A program made the position numbers and the translations under genes. 64,000 nt of DNA from Luscinia megarhynchos (Eukaryota > Chordata > Aves > Passeriformes > Turdidae): contig CM067572.1 of the NCBI GenBank assembly GCA_034336665.1, forward strand, positions 4,022,286-4,086,285, given 5' to 3'. The notes under the pieces were generated by a model. That model was not told the origin of the DNA. It saw nothing but the letters and a program-made list of their open reading frames with translations, and did not search any database. Shown here piece by piece: positions 23,850 through 36,200 of the stretch (its first letter is position 1; every line of letters starts with the position of its first letter).

Positions 23850-24265
23850 GGTGGAATTATTAGTGCTGGAATACTGTGGCCAGCTCTGTGGTCTCCGCCA
23901 TAAGAAACAAATGGATCTGCTGGAGCAGATCCAGGGGAGGACCATGAAGATGATCCTCTGTAAAGAAAGTCAGGGTTGTTCAGCCTGGAGAAGAGAAGGT
24001 TCCAGGAAGACCTTATTGCAGTATTTCCATATATAAAGGACGATTAGGTGTAAGATACAGACTTTTCAGCAAGGCCTGTAGTGACAGGACAAGGGCCAGT
24101 GGTTTCAAACTGAAAAGATGGATGTCCCATCCTTGGAAGTATTCCAGGCCAGAGTGGATGGGGTTTAGAGCAATCTGATCTAGTGAAAGGTGCCCATGGG
24201 AGGGGGTTGGAATAGATGATCTTTAAGGAGATTTTCCAATCCAAAGTATTCTGAACTATGACACA
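23850..24265 (+). repeat. CR1 LINE fragment, about 415 bases
   Basis: It contains the CR1 landmarks GTTCAGCCTGGAGAAGAGAA, GTGACAGGACAAGGGCCAGT and a 3' end resembling GATGATCTTTAAGG. It is a diverged, 5'-truncated copy in the spacer just outside the EIF5A2 CpG island. Confidence 0.88.
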
Positions 24266-24269
24266 GCTC

Positions 24270-25055
24270 TCATCCTGTCCAACAACCATCCCTGTTTTGC
24301 CTCAGGAGAGGTCTGTGGCCGTGGAAGCCTGACCATGGGGTCCTGAGCAAAACAAGGCCAAAGGACTGTTTTTACTAAATCCCTCCTAGTCAGATGTCAT
24401 AATACTTCGAGCTGTTTGAACATATTCACCAGGAGCTTTCCTGTGGAGCTGCTGGCAGATGGGCCCCAGCTCTGCAGGTTGGCCTGCAGATCACCTACAA
24501 GCACAACAAAAACAGGAAGGTGCAGGAATTCAGTGTCAGCAGTGTCAGCACCTGCCTCAGCCATCACCACCACAGGCTGTTGTGTGCTGTCTTACATTTT
24601 TTGCCCTGAGACCCTGACCTTGTCATCTGTGCTCCAGTGGGGTAGCTACACAAGTCACTTTTAACATCACATTTTCAAATGGTTCACCATGAGATGTTTT
24701 ATTTCACCTGTGTTAAATTTTATGATTTGTTTGCCTGTAGTCCCGCTCTTGGTTGCACGGATCCCAAATTGTACAGCCAAGGAGTTGAGCTTGGCTCTCA
24801 TTTACAAGGGGGCACTTCATGAGGCCCCAGCATCATCTGTGTCCTTTACTTGGGCTTTCTGTGGATGCTGCCTCACCCAGCCTGCTCTGGAGATGATACA
24901 CTTTATCCTGCCCCTTTTACTGCTGTCCCACTTGATAACCAGAATCCGTGGCATCCTGCAACGTGTGCAGTGTGTGTTTGTTTACCTGCAAGTGTGCGAC
25001 AAGTTGCACATGCTCTAGGGCTTTTTATCTTCTAATAAAACACTTTGTGAGAAAA
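24270..25055 (+). other. Possible plus-strand transcript end with AATAAA
   Basis: Unique sequence ends in a well-placed AATAAA (25034-25039) followed by a T/G-containing stretch. A 109-codon frame (24689-25018) stops 15 bases before the signal, but its product resembles nothing I know. A second frame around 24410-24600 reads QITYKHNKNRKVQEF, also unrecognised. It could be the 3' end of a non-coding RNA started divergently from the EIF5A2 island, or chance. Confidence 0.25.
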
Positions 25056-25059
25056 TGAC

Positions 25060-28000
25060 CAACTGTTCTGAACCCAAAATGCATCAGCCTAGGGCTGAGC
25101 ACTACTGATGGGGTTTTTTGGTTTTTTTTCCCCTCAAGTATCAGTTGATAAATTTGGCTATTTTTCCACAATTAACAAATTCACTTGAGAGATCTTCTGG
25201 CTAAATCAAGTCTTTTTACTGAAGTACAGCTGTAGATGATATTTATTTTTTCAGACACAAAACAAATATTGCAATACAGCCTTTACTTGATATTCAATAA
25301 AAAACATTGGGAATCCAATTCATCAGTTATTGCCTGCAGGCATCGTTCCTTTGTCTGGATCAACACTGATTTTCTAAAGTGTGTTTCTTGATAGTATTAT
25401 TGTGATTATTACACTTTTCTATACAAGAACAGCAATTTGATTCAAAGCATATTTGTAAATAAAATAGCATGGCCTTTCACATTTAAGAGTGCTTTCTTTC
25501 CAGTGTTGTACAGCTGGATCACACCTCTTTTCTCTCAAGTAGGCTCAGGATGTTACCAAGTTTTGCTGCTCCTACCTGTGTCGTTAAGAAGTGAAGAGAG
25601 ACTAGAAAACTTTTAGATTTAAACTTAGTGAGTTTTATCTGTTCTCAGTTACGTTCTGGAGAAGTATCTGATGCCCTAAAGCGCCTCATCAAAACCCAGC
25701 CTGGAGAATATGCATTTCAGCCAGTGCTGGCATAAACTCCCCACCTTGTTTCCAGCCCCATGGAAGGCAGGAGGTGGTGTTTACACCCCTGGGCCGTGGG
25801 GTCAGGTCACACATCAGAAATACCAGGTCATGAGCGGAGTGCTGTAAACAGCCCTGTTCCAACCTGAGCAGGGTTTGTTTCAGCTGCTGAGCTGACTTCC
25901 CTGGGATCCCACCGTGTCCTGACTGTTGGGGTGAGGGTTCACGCTGCCTTGTGGGCACAGCCTTGAGCAGCAGGACGTGAGAGAAGCTGTGGATCAGATC
26001 CCCCTCCACAGGACAGTGCCACGCTCAGCAGGCCCTCAGAGCTCCTAGTACAGTGTGTCTGCGTGGCAGGAATGGGGTCAGGGACCCTCTGTAGCCACCT
26101 TGCCATAGGTACCCACTCTGCTCCTGGCACTGCTTTATTCCTGCCATTCACCGCCTGCTTCCTGTGCTGAGCCCAGGTCTGAAAACCCAGGGAATCGCCC
26201 TGGGCACACACTGGGGATCAGAGGCAAGCGGTGACAGTGCAGTGACAGTGTGAGCTAGCAGGAACCACTGTAATTGTAACTTCCCCACGGGGAAGAAGGA
26301 AAGCACAAAGTAACTCCAGCTGTTCCCTCCTGCGGCTGGGACAGGGCTGGAGCAGGGATATCCCACCCAGGACCTGATCAGAGTCACAGAGCCGCTGTCT
26401 CTGCTGAACAGAGCGCAGGGAGGCAAAGCACAGGACACTGCCCAAGCCTCGGGGCTGCAGTTGCATCTACAGCCTGTAAAGTTTAAGGAGTGCTGATCTG
26501 CTGCCAGGATTTATTGCCCCAGTGCTGAGGAGGAGATTCCTTCCCTTTCAGCGCAGCTACTCAGGCGGTGCCTCTGGGTAAAATTTGCCAGTGTTGCTTC
26601 AGGATTTAGTGAAACACTTGAGTACACTCAGTTACATTAAATTTAATCTGATGCTTACACAGTCTGCTAGATCCAGACCTGATATCTACCTTGAAATTCC
26701 TCAGCTCCCATAGATTTCCGGTGAAAGATAAGGACATTGAACACCTCAGAAAATTCATCATACCTCGAAGACTTTGTCCCTGCATACGTAGTACTTGGGT
26801 TAGCTTCATCATTATCAGCTGTTTGACTCCAGAGACGGGGGTAGTGCTTCTCAGTGGTGAAAAACAAGTTGAAGTGAGGCAGAAAAACCTGTGATAAATT
26901 AGTGTGGAGAGTGTTAATGGGGCCAAATGTCCTGAGTTTATTGAATTAGGGAAGTCAAACTAATTTTAAAATTAAGCCTAGAGAGTGGGAGACTAGATAC
27001 CGTTGGCACAACAGGAAAGTCTTAATGGCTGTTGTCTCAGCACGTTAGGAAAACACTGTCAAAGCTCTTGCTGACAAGATGCTTTCTCAGGGATTATTAA
27101 TTATATTGCATTATTAGCCAGGCATGGTATGAGAACATATTTAACATGTTACTAAAATGCAGCAACCACTTAGCTAATAAGTTTGACTCGGTCTTTTAAA
27201 TTTTCTTAATGATTAGCAGCTTAGTAAAACTGTAATGGTGAGAGATAAAAATAGTGATTCAACAAGCTGTGTCTCAAGAACAAGTTTTAACTGGAACTTG
27301 CATGTAGCAAGGACAGATTAAGTGTACAGTCCTAATTATCAGCCTGATGGGATGAGACAAAAGTAAATATATCATCAGATTTAACTAACTCTAATGACCC
27401 CGTCCTGCAGTGGCATATGGTTAAAGTGCTCCTGTGATAGTAAAGCCCAGCTTGAGTCTTCACTGCAGCCATAGGGGAGGACAAAGGGCCAGCAATGCCT
27501 TACTCTGATCTGTCTCTCTGTCCCAGGCTGGAAGAAGAAAACTCCCTTACCTTCCACATGGCAGCTGCTGCAAGGAAACACAGCCTGACACTCCGTTTTC
27601 CTTAGGTACCTCTGAACCCCCTGGCAGCTCTTCTGGGAAGTTCAGTGCTGTAGCTGTGGGCAATGCTAATGCTGTGGGCTTTGTTAAACTGATTTATGTG
27701 CTGAGCTACAGTAACTGGACTGGCTTTCTATTGACATTCAGCAGTGACACAGGAAAACAAGGACTGACTGCTCAATGTTGATCAATAAGGCCCCTCACAG
27801 CTGAGCTGGCAGAGTCACTGATGCCCCCCAGACAATAGGGACAAAAACCTAGCAGAAGTTTAGGAAATAATTTTGTACCCCCTCTACGATCACAGGGAAC
27901 CCAGCCTGGCTAGGCCCTCAGAGCAGCAGTGAATCTGCTTTGAACCTCACTTCTCCCCAAATGCTCCACCTGCACTATGCAAGCAGAGGTGCTTCACAGT

Positions 28001-30050
28001 GGGGTGAAGAGGGCACTGGGGACAGCTGGGGCCAGACACTGGCACCCCTGCAGTCAGGGTTCATCCTGGCCCAGAGCCAGCTGCCACCAGCTCCAGGGCT
28101 GCCTCCAACCCCAAATCTCACCTCTGGACCACTTGTTTCAAAGGGATTTAGCTGAGGGCTTGCACAGCTTTTACCAACTGTGAGCAAAAGTGTCCTGCTA
28201 GGAAAATAGCTCCTCTATGGCATTGGGTGTATGTCTGAGATGTACAGAGGGGGAAAATCAGCAGCACAAGCCATCACATGCCATAGATGTCGTTCATCTT
28301 TTATCTAACAGACCTAGATAACAACGCTGATAGCAAGAATCCTCTTTTTTCTACTTTAGTACATTCAGATAATCCACTATATTTAACTTACAGTAAACAC
28401 TGAGGAGAGCTACTGAGCCTGCTGTGCCTGTTGGTGTCACCTGGGGGGACCTGTGTGCAGCACACAGATGGACAGCTCGACACAGACCTTGTGCCCCAGC
28501 TCTGCTGCTCTCTTCTCAGCCCCAGCCTGGGCTCTGGTTCCAGCAGCCCTGCACGCCCCGTGTCAGACCTGGGTCACCCACCACTGCAGCACATGACAGC
28601 ACTGACCCAGTTCTCCTCTAGCTAAATCCCAGCAGTCACTCCAGCAAAGCCTTTGGTGCAATCTTACTGCTTCAGTGCACACACCAGGGCCAGGCATTTC
28701 TGCCAGCGCACCTTGAGGCTCCACTTCCCATCACTTGGAAGTGACCAGAATTTCTTGTAGGGTCTTAATACCAAGAGAGTAAAATCTACAAAGGAAAAAA
28801 TGTTCAGGCACATGGAAAGGAGCATGAACCTCCCCTAAAACCAAACCCACAGCACCAGCATGATCCTCCTCAGCCCATCTATTTTGTGCTTTTCATTACA
28901 CTCAATCTTCTGTTTCATTTTGACCACTGCTTCACCAGCAGCCGTGGTGAGCACACAGTGACCAAGCAATGCCAGTGTTCTATCTCTAAATAAATAATGG
29001 GTTTCTACCCTGAGAAAGTTGCTAAAAAGTAACCTGGTATCACAACAAGGAGCATGCAAATCTTAAAAGTCAAGCAGAGAGCAGGCTTTTACAACGGTTC
29101 CAACATATGCCCCCCAAAAAGGAAGAAAAATCCTTGGAGTTTGATTCTGCCACATAAAACCACCTCATAAAGAAGCAAAAGGAGCACAAGCAAGGCTATG
29201 GAAACAACCTGACCTCCTGCTTGCACACTGTCTTGGCTGAAATACCCAGCCAGCAAGATGCTAAGTGATGCAAAATAGAGGAGTTAGGTGGGTGGCACCT
29301 TCCAGTTCACCTTCCAATACCCATTTCTTCTTTGGGTCATCATTAATTGCTGCTCTATGAGCAGCCTGAGCCCTTGGCTGGATCTGGAGCCTGTGGGTCC
29401 TGAGCACTGAATGAAAGGAAGGGAAGGAAGGTGCAGATGGGGAAGGAGGTGCTCTGGCAATGGTCACACTGAGGAAGGGGTGGCAGCAGGGGGCTCGAGT
29501 CTCCTCACATGGAGACCAGGAGTGCCCAGGCCTTTTGTGTGGTCAGTGTTGTGCTGTGCCTTGTGCTGCAGCAGTGAGAAGGGAGAGAGAAGAGGCTTCC
29601 TGGGAGGAAAGAGAGAGCTAAATAGTCTGGCTGAGACGTAGGGAAAATGCCCATCAGCTCAGCCATGGTTTCTAAGATTCTCAAAAAAATGCCTAATTTT
29701 TCCTTCATTTCAGCTAAGAGACAGCCCTGCTCTATGCTGTCTGGTAAGATCACTGTCCCACTGGGCTCTTCCAGCAGGGGATTGAGATGGATATGTACCA
29801 TACTCCTCCTGTCCTTTCCCTGGCTCTTCCTGCAGCCCAAGTTGTCCCAAGTGTCTCAGAGTAAAATGCCAGGTTAGCACCTGTGGCTGGGAGGTGTGAA
29901 CTCCCAGCAGCCAGAAGGAATCCGATGGATGAATCCTCCTGGTCTGCCAGCTGCAAGGTTTTTGTGAAATGAGACTTTTGCCCAACATTCTTGCCATGGT
30001 GCCTGAAGGAGGTGCATGCCCAGTCCCTCCTTTCTGGGTGCATGGGATGC
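25060..30050. other. Intergenic region between EIF5A2 and SLC2A2
   Basis: No gene or known repeat is recognised. It should include the SLC2A2 3'UTR at its right end, but I see no canonical minus-strand AATAAA within about 1.5 kb of the stop, so that end is not placed. A 106-codon frame at 26606-26926 on the minus strand has no recognisable domain. Confidence 0.6.
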
Positions 30051-30242
30051 CTATGCCTCCTCGCTGCGTCGCAGGTCCTGCAGCTCAGTCACGGCTTTGG
30101 CCGAGAGCTTCTTGCGGCGGAACACGGCTGCGATCTCCTCAAAGGACTTTCCTTTCGTCTCCGGTACTTTGAAGTAGGCAAACAGGAAGAAGAGGAGGAG
30201 CAGACCCGCGAAGACTGCAAACACGTATGGTCCACACAGATC
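30051..30242 (-). CDS. SLC2A2: SLC2A2 exon 11 (residues 448-510, stop)
   Basis: 192 bases: helix 12 (from [13 protein letters not shown]), the [11 protein letters not shown] signature and a cytosolic tail ending RRSEEA, then TAG. Confidence 0.95.
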   Translation of the reverse strand, partial: DLCGPYVFAVFAGLLLLFFLFAYFKVPETKGKSFEEIAAVFRRKKLSAKAVTELQDLRRSEEA

Positions 30243-33200
30243 CTGCAGGGGGAAAGTGGGAGCAGGGGAGACACCATCAGCACCTCAGGAATGGCTTCCC
30301 CTCCTACCCCGGCTGGCTGAGGTGCCCAGCCAGAGTAGGGGATGGAAATCTGGGAGGCACCTTCACATCCTGCTGGGCTGCTTTGGGAGCCCAGCAGTGG
30401 GATCGTGCCAGACATTTACTTGTGTGTTTAAGGGGTTTCTTACCGCTATGTACTGGAAACACATTCCCACGATGAAGTTGCAGGCCCAGTTGCAGAAGCT
30501 GGCGACAGCAATGGCGGCAGGGCGCGGGCCCTGGCTGAACAGCTCGGCCACGATAAACCAGGGGATGGGCCCAGGCCCCACTTCGAAGAAGATGACGAAG
30601 AGGAAGATTGCAACCATGCTGACATAGCTCATCCAGGCAAACTGGCTCTGCAAGAGGCTGATGTTATAGTCCCAAAGCAACTCTCATCAATTATCACTAA
30701 TTACTTTATTTAGGCTTCTTTTTCAGAAATTTCTTTCTACTCAGACAGAGGGGGACTGGGCATGAATAATTAAGGTTTTAAACTCTTGTGCCAGGTGCTG
30801 GCTGGGCATGTGGTGCCAGCATTGCTGCCTGGAGGAGTTCACAGCCATCAGCTCAGCTGTTACTTTGAGCCCTCTCCTTGCCTGCAGCTCAGCAAAATGA
30901 GGCAGAATGGCACCCTTTAATAAACAGGGTGTTCAGCAAAGGAACCACCCATTATTTGCTTTTTTATCTTGTCAGGGGCTTGCACCAGTGGTTTGGACTG
31001 ACTTTGATGGGATTTTCTCTTGTTTTCAAGCCATGGAGGAAAGAAGGAGAGAAATCCTTACCAGGAGCACAAGCCCAACTGTCATGGCCACGGCGCTGAC
31101 TAACATGCCCATCAGCCCTGCCAGGAACAGGGACCGCCTGCCCGCCTTCTCCACCAGGAAGACCTGCAGAAACACATGCAGCAGCTCAGTGTCCAGCACC
31201 ACCACTCTCAGGATCAGGTCATTAGCAACAACCAGCCTGTTACCACTGCCACACTGCTCTTTTGCTCTTTTAGTGGTAGAGATTAATGTTCTGGTTTCCA
31301 AGAGTCAGGAACTCTGCTGGCAGCTGCTGGGGGGCCAGACTGAGCAGTTACCCTGCCAAGGGCAAGGCAAAGGCACACACACTCAGAGCCCATGCATTTC
31401 CAAGCTCTCAGGACTTCCCACCGCTCCTGCACATGAATTGCTGACTGTGGACTTTCTCTCTCTTTCCCTTTTCTTTTTTCTTCCAGGAACTAAAAACCTA
31501 CTAGGTCTGCATTAGTTTGAAATCAGGCTTCCAAATGTAGCATGATTCAGGTCACATCACGGGCCATTGCACCTTGCCTGTCCTAGGGCAGGGATAGTTG
31601 TGTAGCATCTGCAGTCAGGATTTTTCTTCCCATCACTCCCAGACTCCTTTTGCTTTCCTGGTAGTCACAAAGCTTAGTTTGCTCCTTCTCAGCTCCTCTT
31701 GGTGGGCTCCAGTCATGTCACACAGCTTTTGACAGATATCTCACCTGGCAGGGCGATATAGGTCCCTCCAGAGGACAGTGCAGCTGTCCTGGCCTAACTG
31801 TGCAGCAGCCTGTGAGGCTGCCTGCTCCTTCCCCTCTGCTTGGAAGGACACCTCTGGCCAGCAGCTCCACCTTTCCTGCCATTATAGCAGGATTTACATT
31901 TCCCAGAGACTGTCTCTTTTTGCTGGAGGCTGCTCATGTGCTGACATGTGAAGTTGCAGAGGATGAGTCTCTGCTCCCTTCTTCCCCTTTCCAAGGTCCA
32001 TCAGCTGTCAGCATTTCTGCCTTTTGATCGGGGTCTGTCATTTATTGACAAAAGTAGGTAATTTTTAAGTGCTTGTGGACAAAAGAAGCAAAGAGCAAAT
32101 GCCCAAGGCTGCAAGTACCACAGTCCTGGGGTGGGGATAGAAGTGCAGAACACACCCTTCATGCTGAAGAACGGCTTCTTCCAGCTGCACATCTCTGTGC
32201 CTCATTTCACAATAAACAGCATGTTTTCTCCTCAGTTGGGGCCCTATGATAGACTTTCTCTAAGGCAGGTTCAATCCAAGACCTCCTCTCTCACACATAT
32301 TGGAATATGAATGGTTTGGGTTGGAAAGGACCTTAAAGATCATCCAATTTCAACCCCCTGTCATAGGCAGGACATCTCCCACAACATCAAGCCTGGCCTT
32401 GGACAGTTCAGGGATGGGACATCCACAACCTCTCTAAGAAACCTGTACCAGTGCCTTACCACCCTCACAAACAACAATTTCTTTCTAATCAAAACCTCCT
32501 CACTGTCAGTTTAAAATTATTCCTTCATGTCCTAATTCTCTTGGAGCTGTGTATTTCTGCCTTTCCAGCCAGTCCTGCATCACGTTGGTGAAAGTCCTTT
32601 ACTCCCTAAATCTCTAGAGAGATATGAGGGAAATAGACTTGGCTTTCCTAATCTCATATTAATGGCCACATTATAAAACTAATTGCCAGCTGATAGGAAT
32701 TGTATTAATCCTCTCAGGATAGAGACAAATAAAGGGAAGGTCTGTGAAACAGAACCATCCCTTTATTACTGCAGAGCCTTGCCTAAATAGGATGAGGATA
32801 GGTGCTGGATTACTTTTATTACTGTGGAATAGCCTTTGGATATCACTGGTGCAGGTGCTGTGTACACACAGAAAACAGTTTGAAGGATAACAGGTAAGAG
32901 CACACTGGGAGCAGTGACTTCCCCATCACAGCCCCCATCCCCTGCCTTCTCCCTGGGGGAAGAGCACCTGCAGAATTGCAGTCTCAAAGGCAGTTTTTAT
33001 TTTGGGGGGAAATGCAGGGTTTTCAGAGCTTCCCTGAACACAGTGGTGCAGTTTCCACTCACGAGGCATTTAGCAGTGCTGATCGATAGCAACATGTTCT
33101 ATGTCAAGGCTTGAATTTTCAAATTAAACTTGCCCAAGGAATGACTTTTCCCTGCAAGGTGTTCAGGGTCAGTCCTGCAATACTGCAAATCCCAGCTCCA

Positions 33201-36200
33201 GGATAAAATCATGTTTCAAAACCACACTGTACCTTATGCCTTTGTAGTCCAGGGGGCAGAAGTATTTACTTACAGAGATAACAGTGAAGACCGTGTTCAC
33301 CACTCCAACACCGATGGTTGCATAAACTGGTTGGTCAACCTCAGCTCTCTCGAAAATGTTTGTGGAGTAGTAAAAGATCTATCAGAATACATCAGGATGA
33401 AGGATTAGGCAACAGGGCTGGTGAAACTTTTTGTTCTCATGAGGGAAGAGTTGCACTTGCTTGGCTGAGATGTGGCGTAATTTAATTATGATTAGTTTTT
33501 CAACTTTTAATGGCTCGTTAATAGTAATTAAAGCTGAAAATTTCAGAAGAGCCTGAGGGAGTTAAAAATCCTGTTGAAATTCCCCTCTTGAGCTACTGCA
33601 TTTACACATTAAATCTATTTTCTTCTTTGTAGTCTATGTTTAATTTTAAAATCCAGATCATCAGCACTGAGGACTCAAGACAAATATCTCAGTATGACCA
33701 AGTTTTACATTAATTTAAAAATCTTCTCCATGCAATGACTCCCATTTCTTTCTTCTCTCCAAGAATAAGGTTATTTCTTTCTGGTGAAAGTTAAGGGCAG
33801 GAGGTAAAGGGTGGCTGGTGGATGGGGTGGGCATGGCCTGGAGCCAAAGTAGGCTGGGCATCCCTGTGTGCTCCTTAATGCTTCTGGTGTTAAATGCTGA
33901 TTCATGGTATTCCAGGAGGTGATGCAAAAGTTGTTTAGCCAAAAATGGCTAGAAAATAGTGATTCTGTGTTAAGCATGCTGTCATTAAAGAGAAGAATCT
34001 GCTGACAAACTTGGGTAGGGGGAAGGTCATGGGAGGGCTCAGCAAGGGCCAGCAGTGCCAGCTGGTTTTGTGCTGGACTCCCTCCCACCCTTCTCCCCTC
34101 CTGCCCTCCCACAGCCAGCTTGGCACGAGCCCAGGAGCCACTGCAGCAATGGGGAAACCTTCTTTCATCCCTGCACGGCTTGGATGGAGCCAGAGCTGCC
34201 TTTTCATGCTCAGCATGGATCTCTTGAGAGACAAACATTTTGGGGAGACTCACCGCGTTGATTCCTGAGAACTGCTGGGATATTTGCACCATCAGCGCCA
34301 CAATGACAGCCTGCCTGTACTTGGAAGAGGTGAAAAGCTGTCTTATCGAGACTTTCTTTTCACTAGCAGCTTCTTGCTTTTCTTTTTCCATCTCTTCAAT
34401 CTCTTTCATTGGATCAAAGTTTCCTCTAAGCCTTTTCAAATCTTAGGGAAAAAAAAGATTGGCATTTTATTTTCAGTGGTAGATAAGTTATATATGTAAG
34501 GACAAAAATCTCTTTAGGCAAAACTCAAGGTAAGACAACCACATGAGGGTCCCTATGGCTCATCCAAGGACCCAGGGTGCATCTGCTTGGTTAGGGGCAG
34601 CAGCACATCAGCTCTGCAACAGCCCTGAGACATCACTCTCAAGCCTCATCCCTCAGCAGTGCTGCTTAGTCCCATGCAAATATCTCAATAGTTTTTGATC
34701 CAGAGCTAGTTTGTATCTCAGCAGCTCAGAGCATGAGATGGAGCAACCACAGTCACATGTGAGTCCTCAGCCAGGCTTTTCCTTCTCTATTTTATACTAT
34801 GTGCAGTATAAAAACAACTCTAGACAAGCCCAGAATGTCTTTCTTACTTTTTTTAGCTTCCTCCACCTTCCCCAGTTTGATGTAAAGGTATCGGGGGCTC
34901 TCAGGGCACAGTAAGAGCAGGAAGAACTGCAGCAGGGCAGCCACGCCAGACAGACCAAGGAGCAGGGGCCACATCTCATCATTGCCCAGAAGGAAGTCTA
35001 GTCCAAGGACCTGGAATAATTGAGGCATATTTGAATGGATCATTTTGCACCCTAAGAAGAGAAAGCAATTGACCACTATGGTGTTTTCAAGTGACAAGCT
35101 GGAGGAAGACTAGAAGCAAATACCAACTCTTTTTCTGGATGTGTCTTTTTTTTCTGTACATTTATGTGCTCACTTATTGTGTAGCTGGGACTTGTGCCAT
35201 GGTGAGCAATGCTGATGGGGGCTTTGGGCTCCCTGCTTCCCTGATGAAGCCGTTTCTGAGAACCTGATTATCAGGGGTCTCGTGCTTATGATCCAGCCTG
35301 ACACTGATAAGATGCTGAAAAAATTCCTCAGGGAGGAGAAATTGTTTGCAGAAGTATTTTTTATTTATTGAGAAGTTGTCTTTGCTAAGGCACCTCTTAC
35401 TGAAGGCAGGGGTTTAACCCCAGTAGAGCAGATTGTTTTGCACACTCCTTCCATTTTGGGGTGGAATGGTGAACAGTAGCCCAGTATATCACAGTGGTGT
35501 TGCTGCTCTCTGGAGCACGCTCTCTGGATGTGTGTTGTGCTGCTCACCTGGCTGAAGAGGATGCCCGTGACGATGGCGAGCTGGTGCAGCGTGCCCAGCG
35601 CTCCTCGGAGGGCCGTGGGAGAGACCTCGCTGACGTACATGGGCACCAGCCCAGAGCAGAGCCCTGTGCAGAGCACACCAGTGTCACCCCTTCTAGACAG
35701 CTCAGCAGCCAGCAGAAACCACCTCCCAATGGGAGAGGGGGATGGAGCCTGTGTGCTGCACCCCAAACCCCACCAAGCCCCTCAGCCTGGCTGGGAACCG
35801 TCTGCACCTTGGAAAGGTCCTGGGATGTCCCTGCATTCAGAGCTCCAGACTTGAAAACCTTTTTAGTTGGACACACACATCAGAGCATAGAGCAGGGATT
35901 GTCTGCTGGGAGAAGTTATCACAGGGCAAGCAGCCTTCTTAAAACTTGCCTTGAAACCTCAGAGTGGAGTATTGTATTTGCATACCAGTAACAGTATAAA
36001 GAGCTGTTATTTCTAAGCTAATTCTAATGTAATTCCCAATCATTTGCCAGCTATATCCTCCCTGTGCTCAGTGGTCCTGTGCTCCCTGTCTCAGGAACCT
36101 GTTAACCAGCCTGGCTAGTGATGTGCTCTTACAGCAGCCACCAGCAAGACCTATCCTTGAGATATAGAAGGACCTGCTCCTTTCTAGGATATGTAAAATG

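Noticed and set aside
26606..26926. 106-codon minus-strand frame in the EIF5A2-SLC2A2 spacer
   Set aside because: No family resemblance, no splice or promoter context; the length is within chance.
30907..31515. 202-codon plus-strand frame opposite SLC2A2 exon 9
   Set aside because: It is antisense to a real exon and intron, with no recognisable domain.
33771..34439. 222-codon minus-strand frame containing GLUT2 sequence
   Set aside because: Only the first 62 codons are SLC2A2 exon 7; the rest is read-through into the intron past a good donor.
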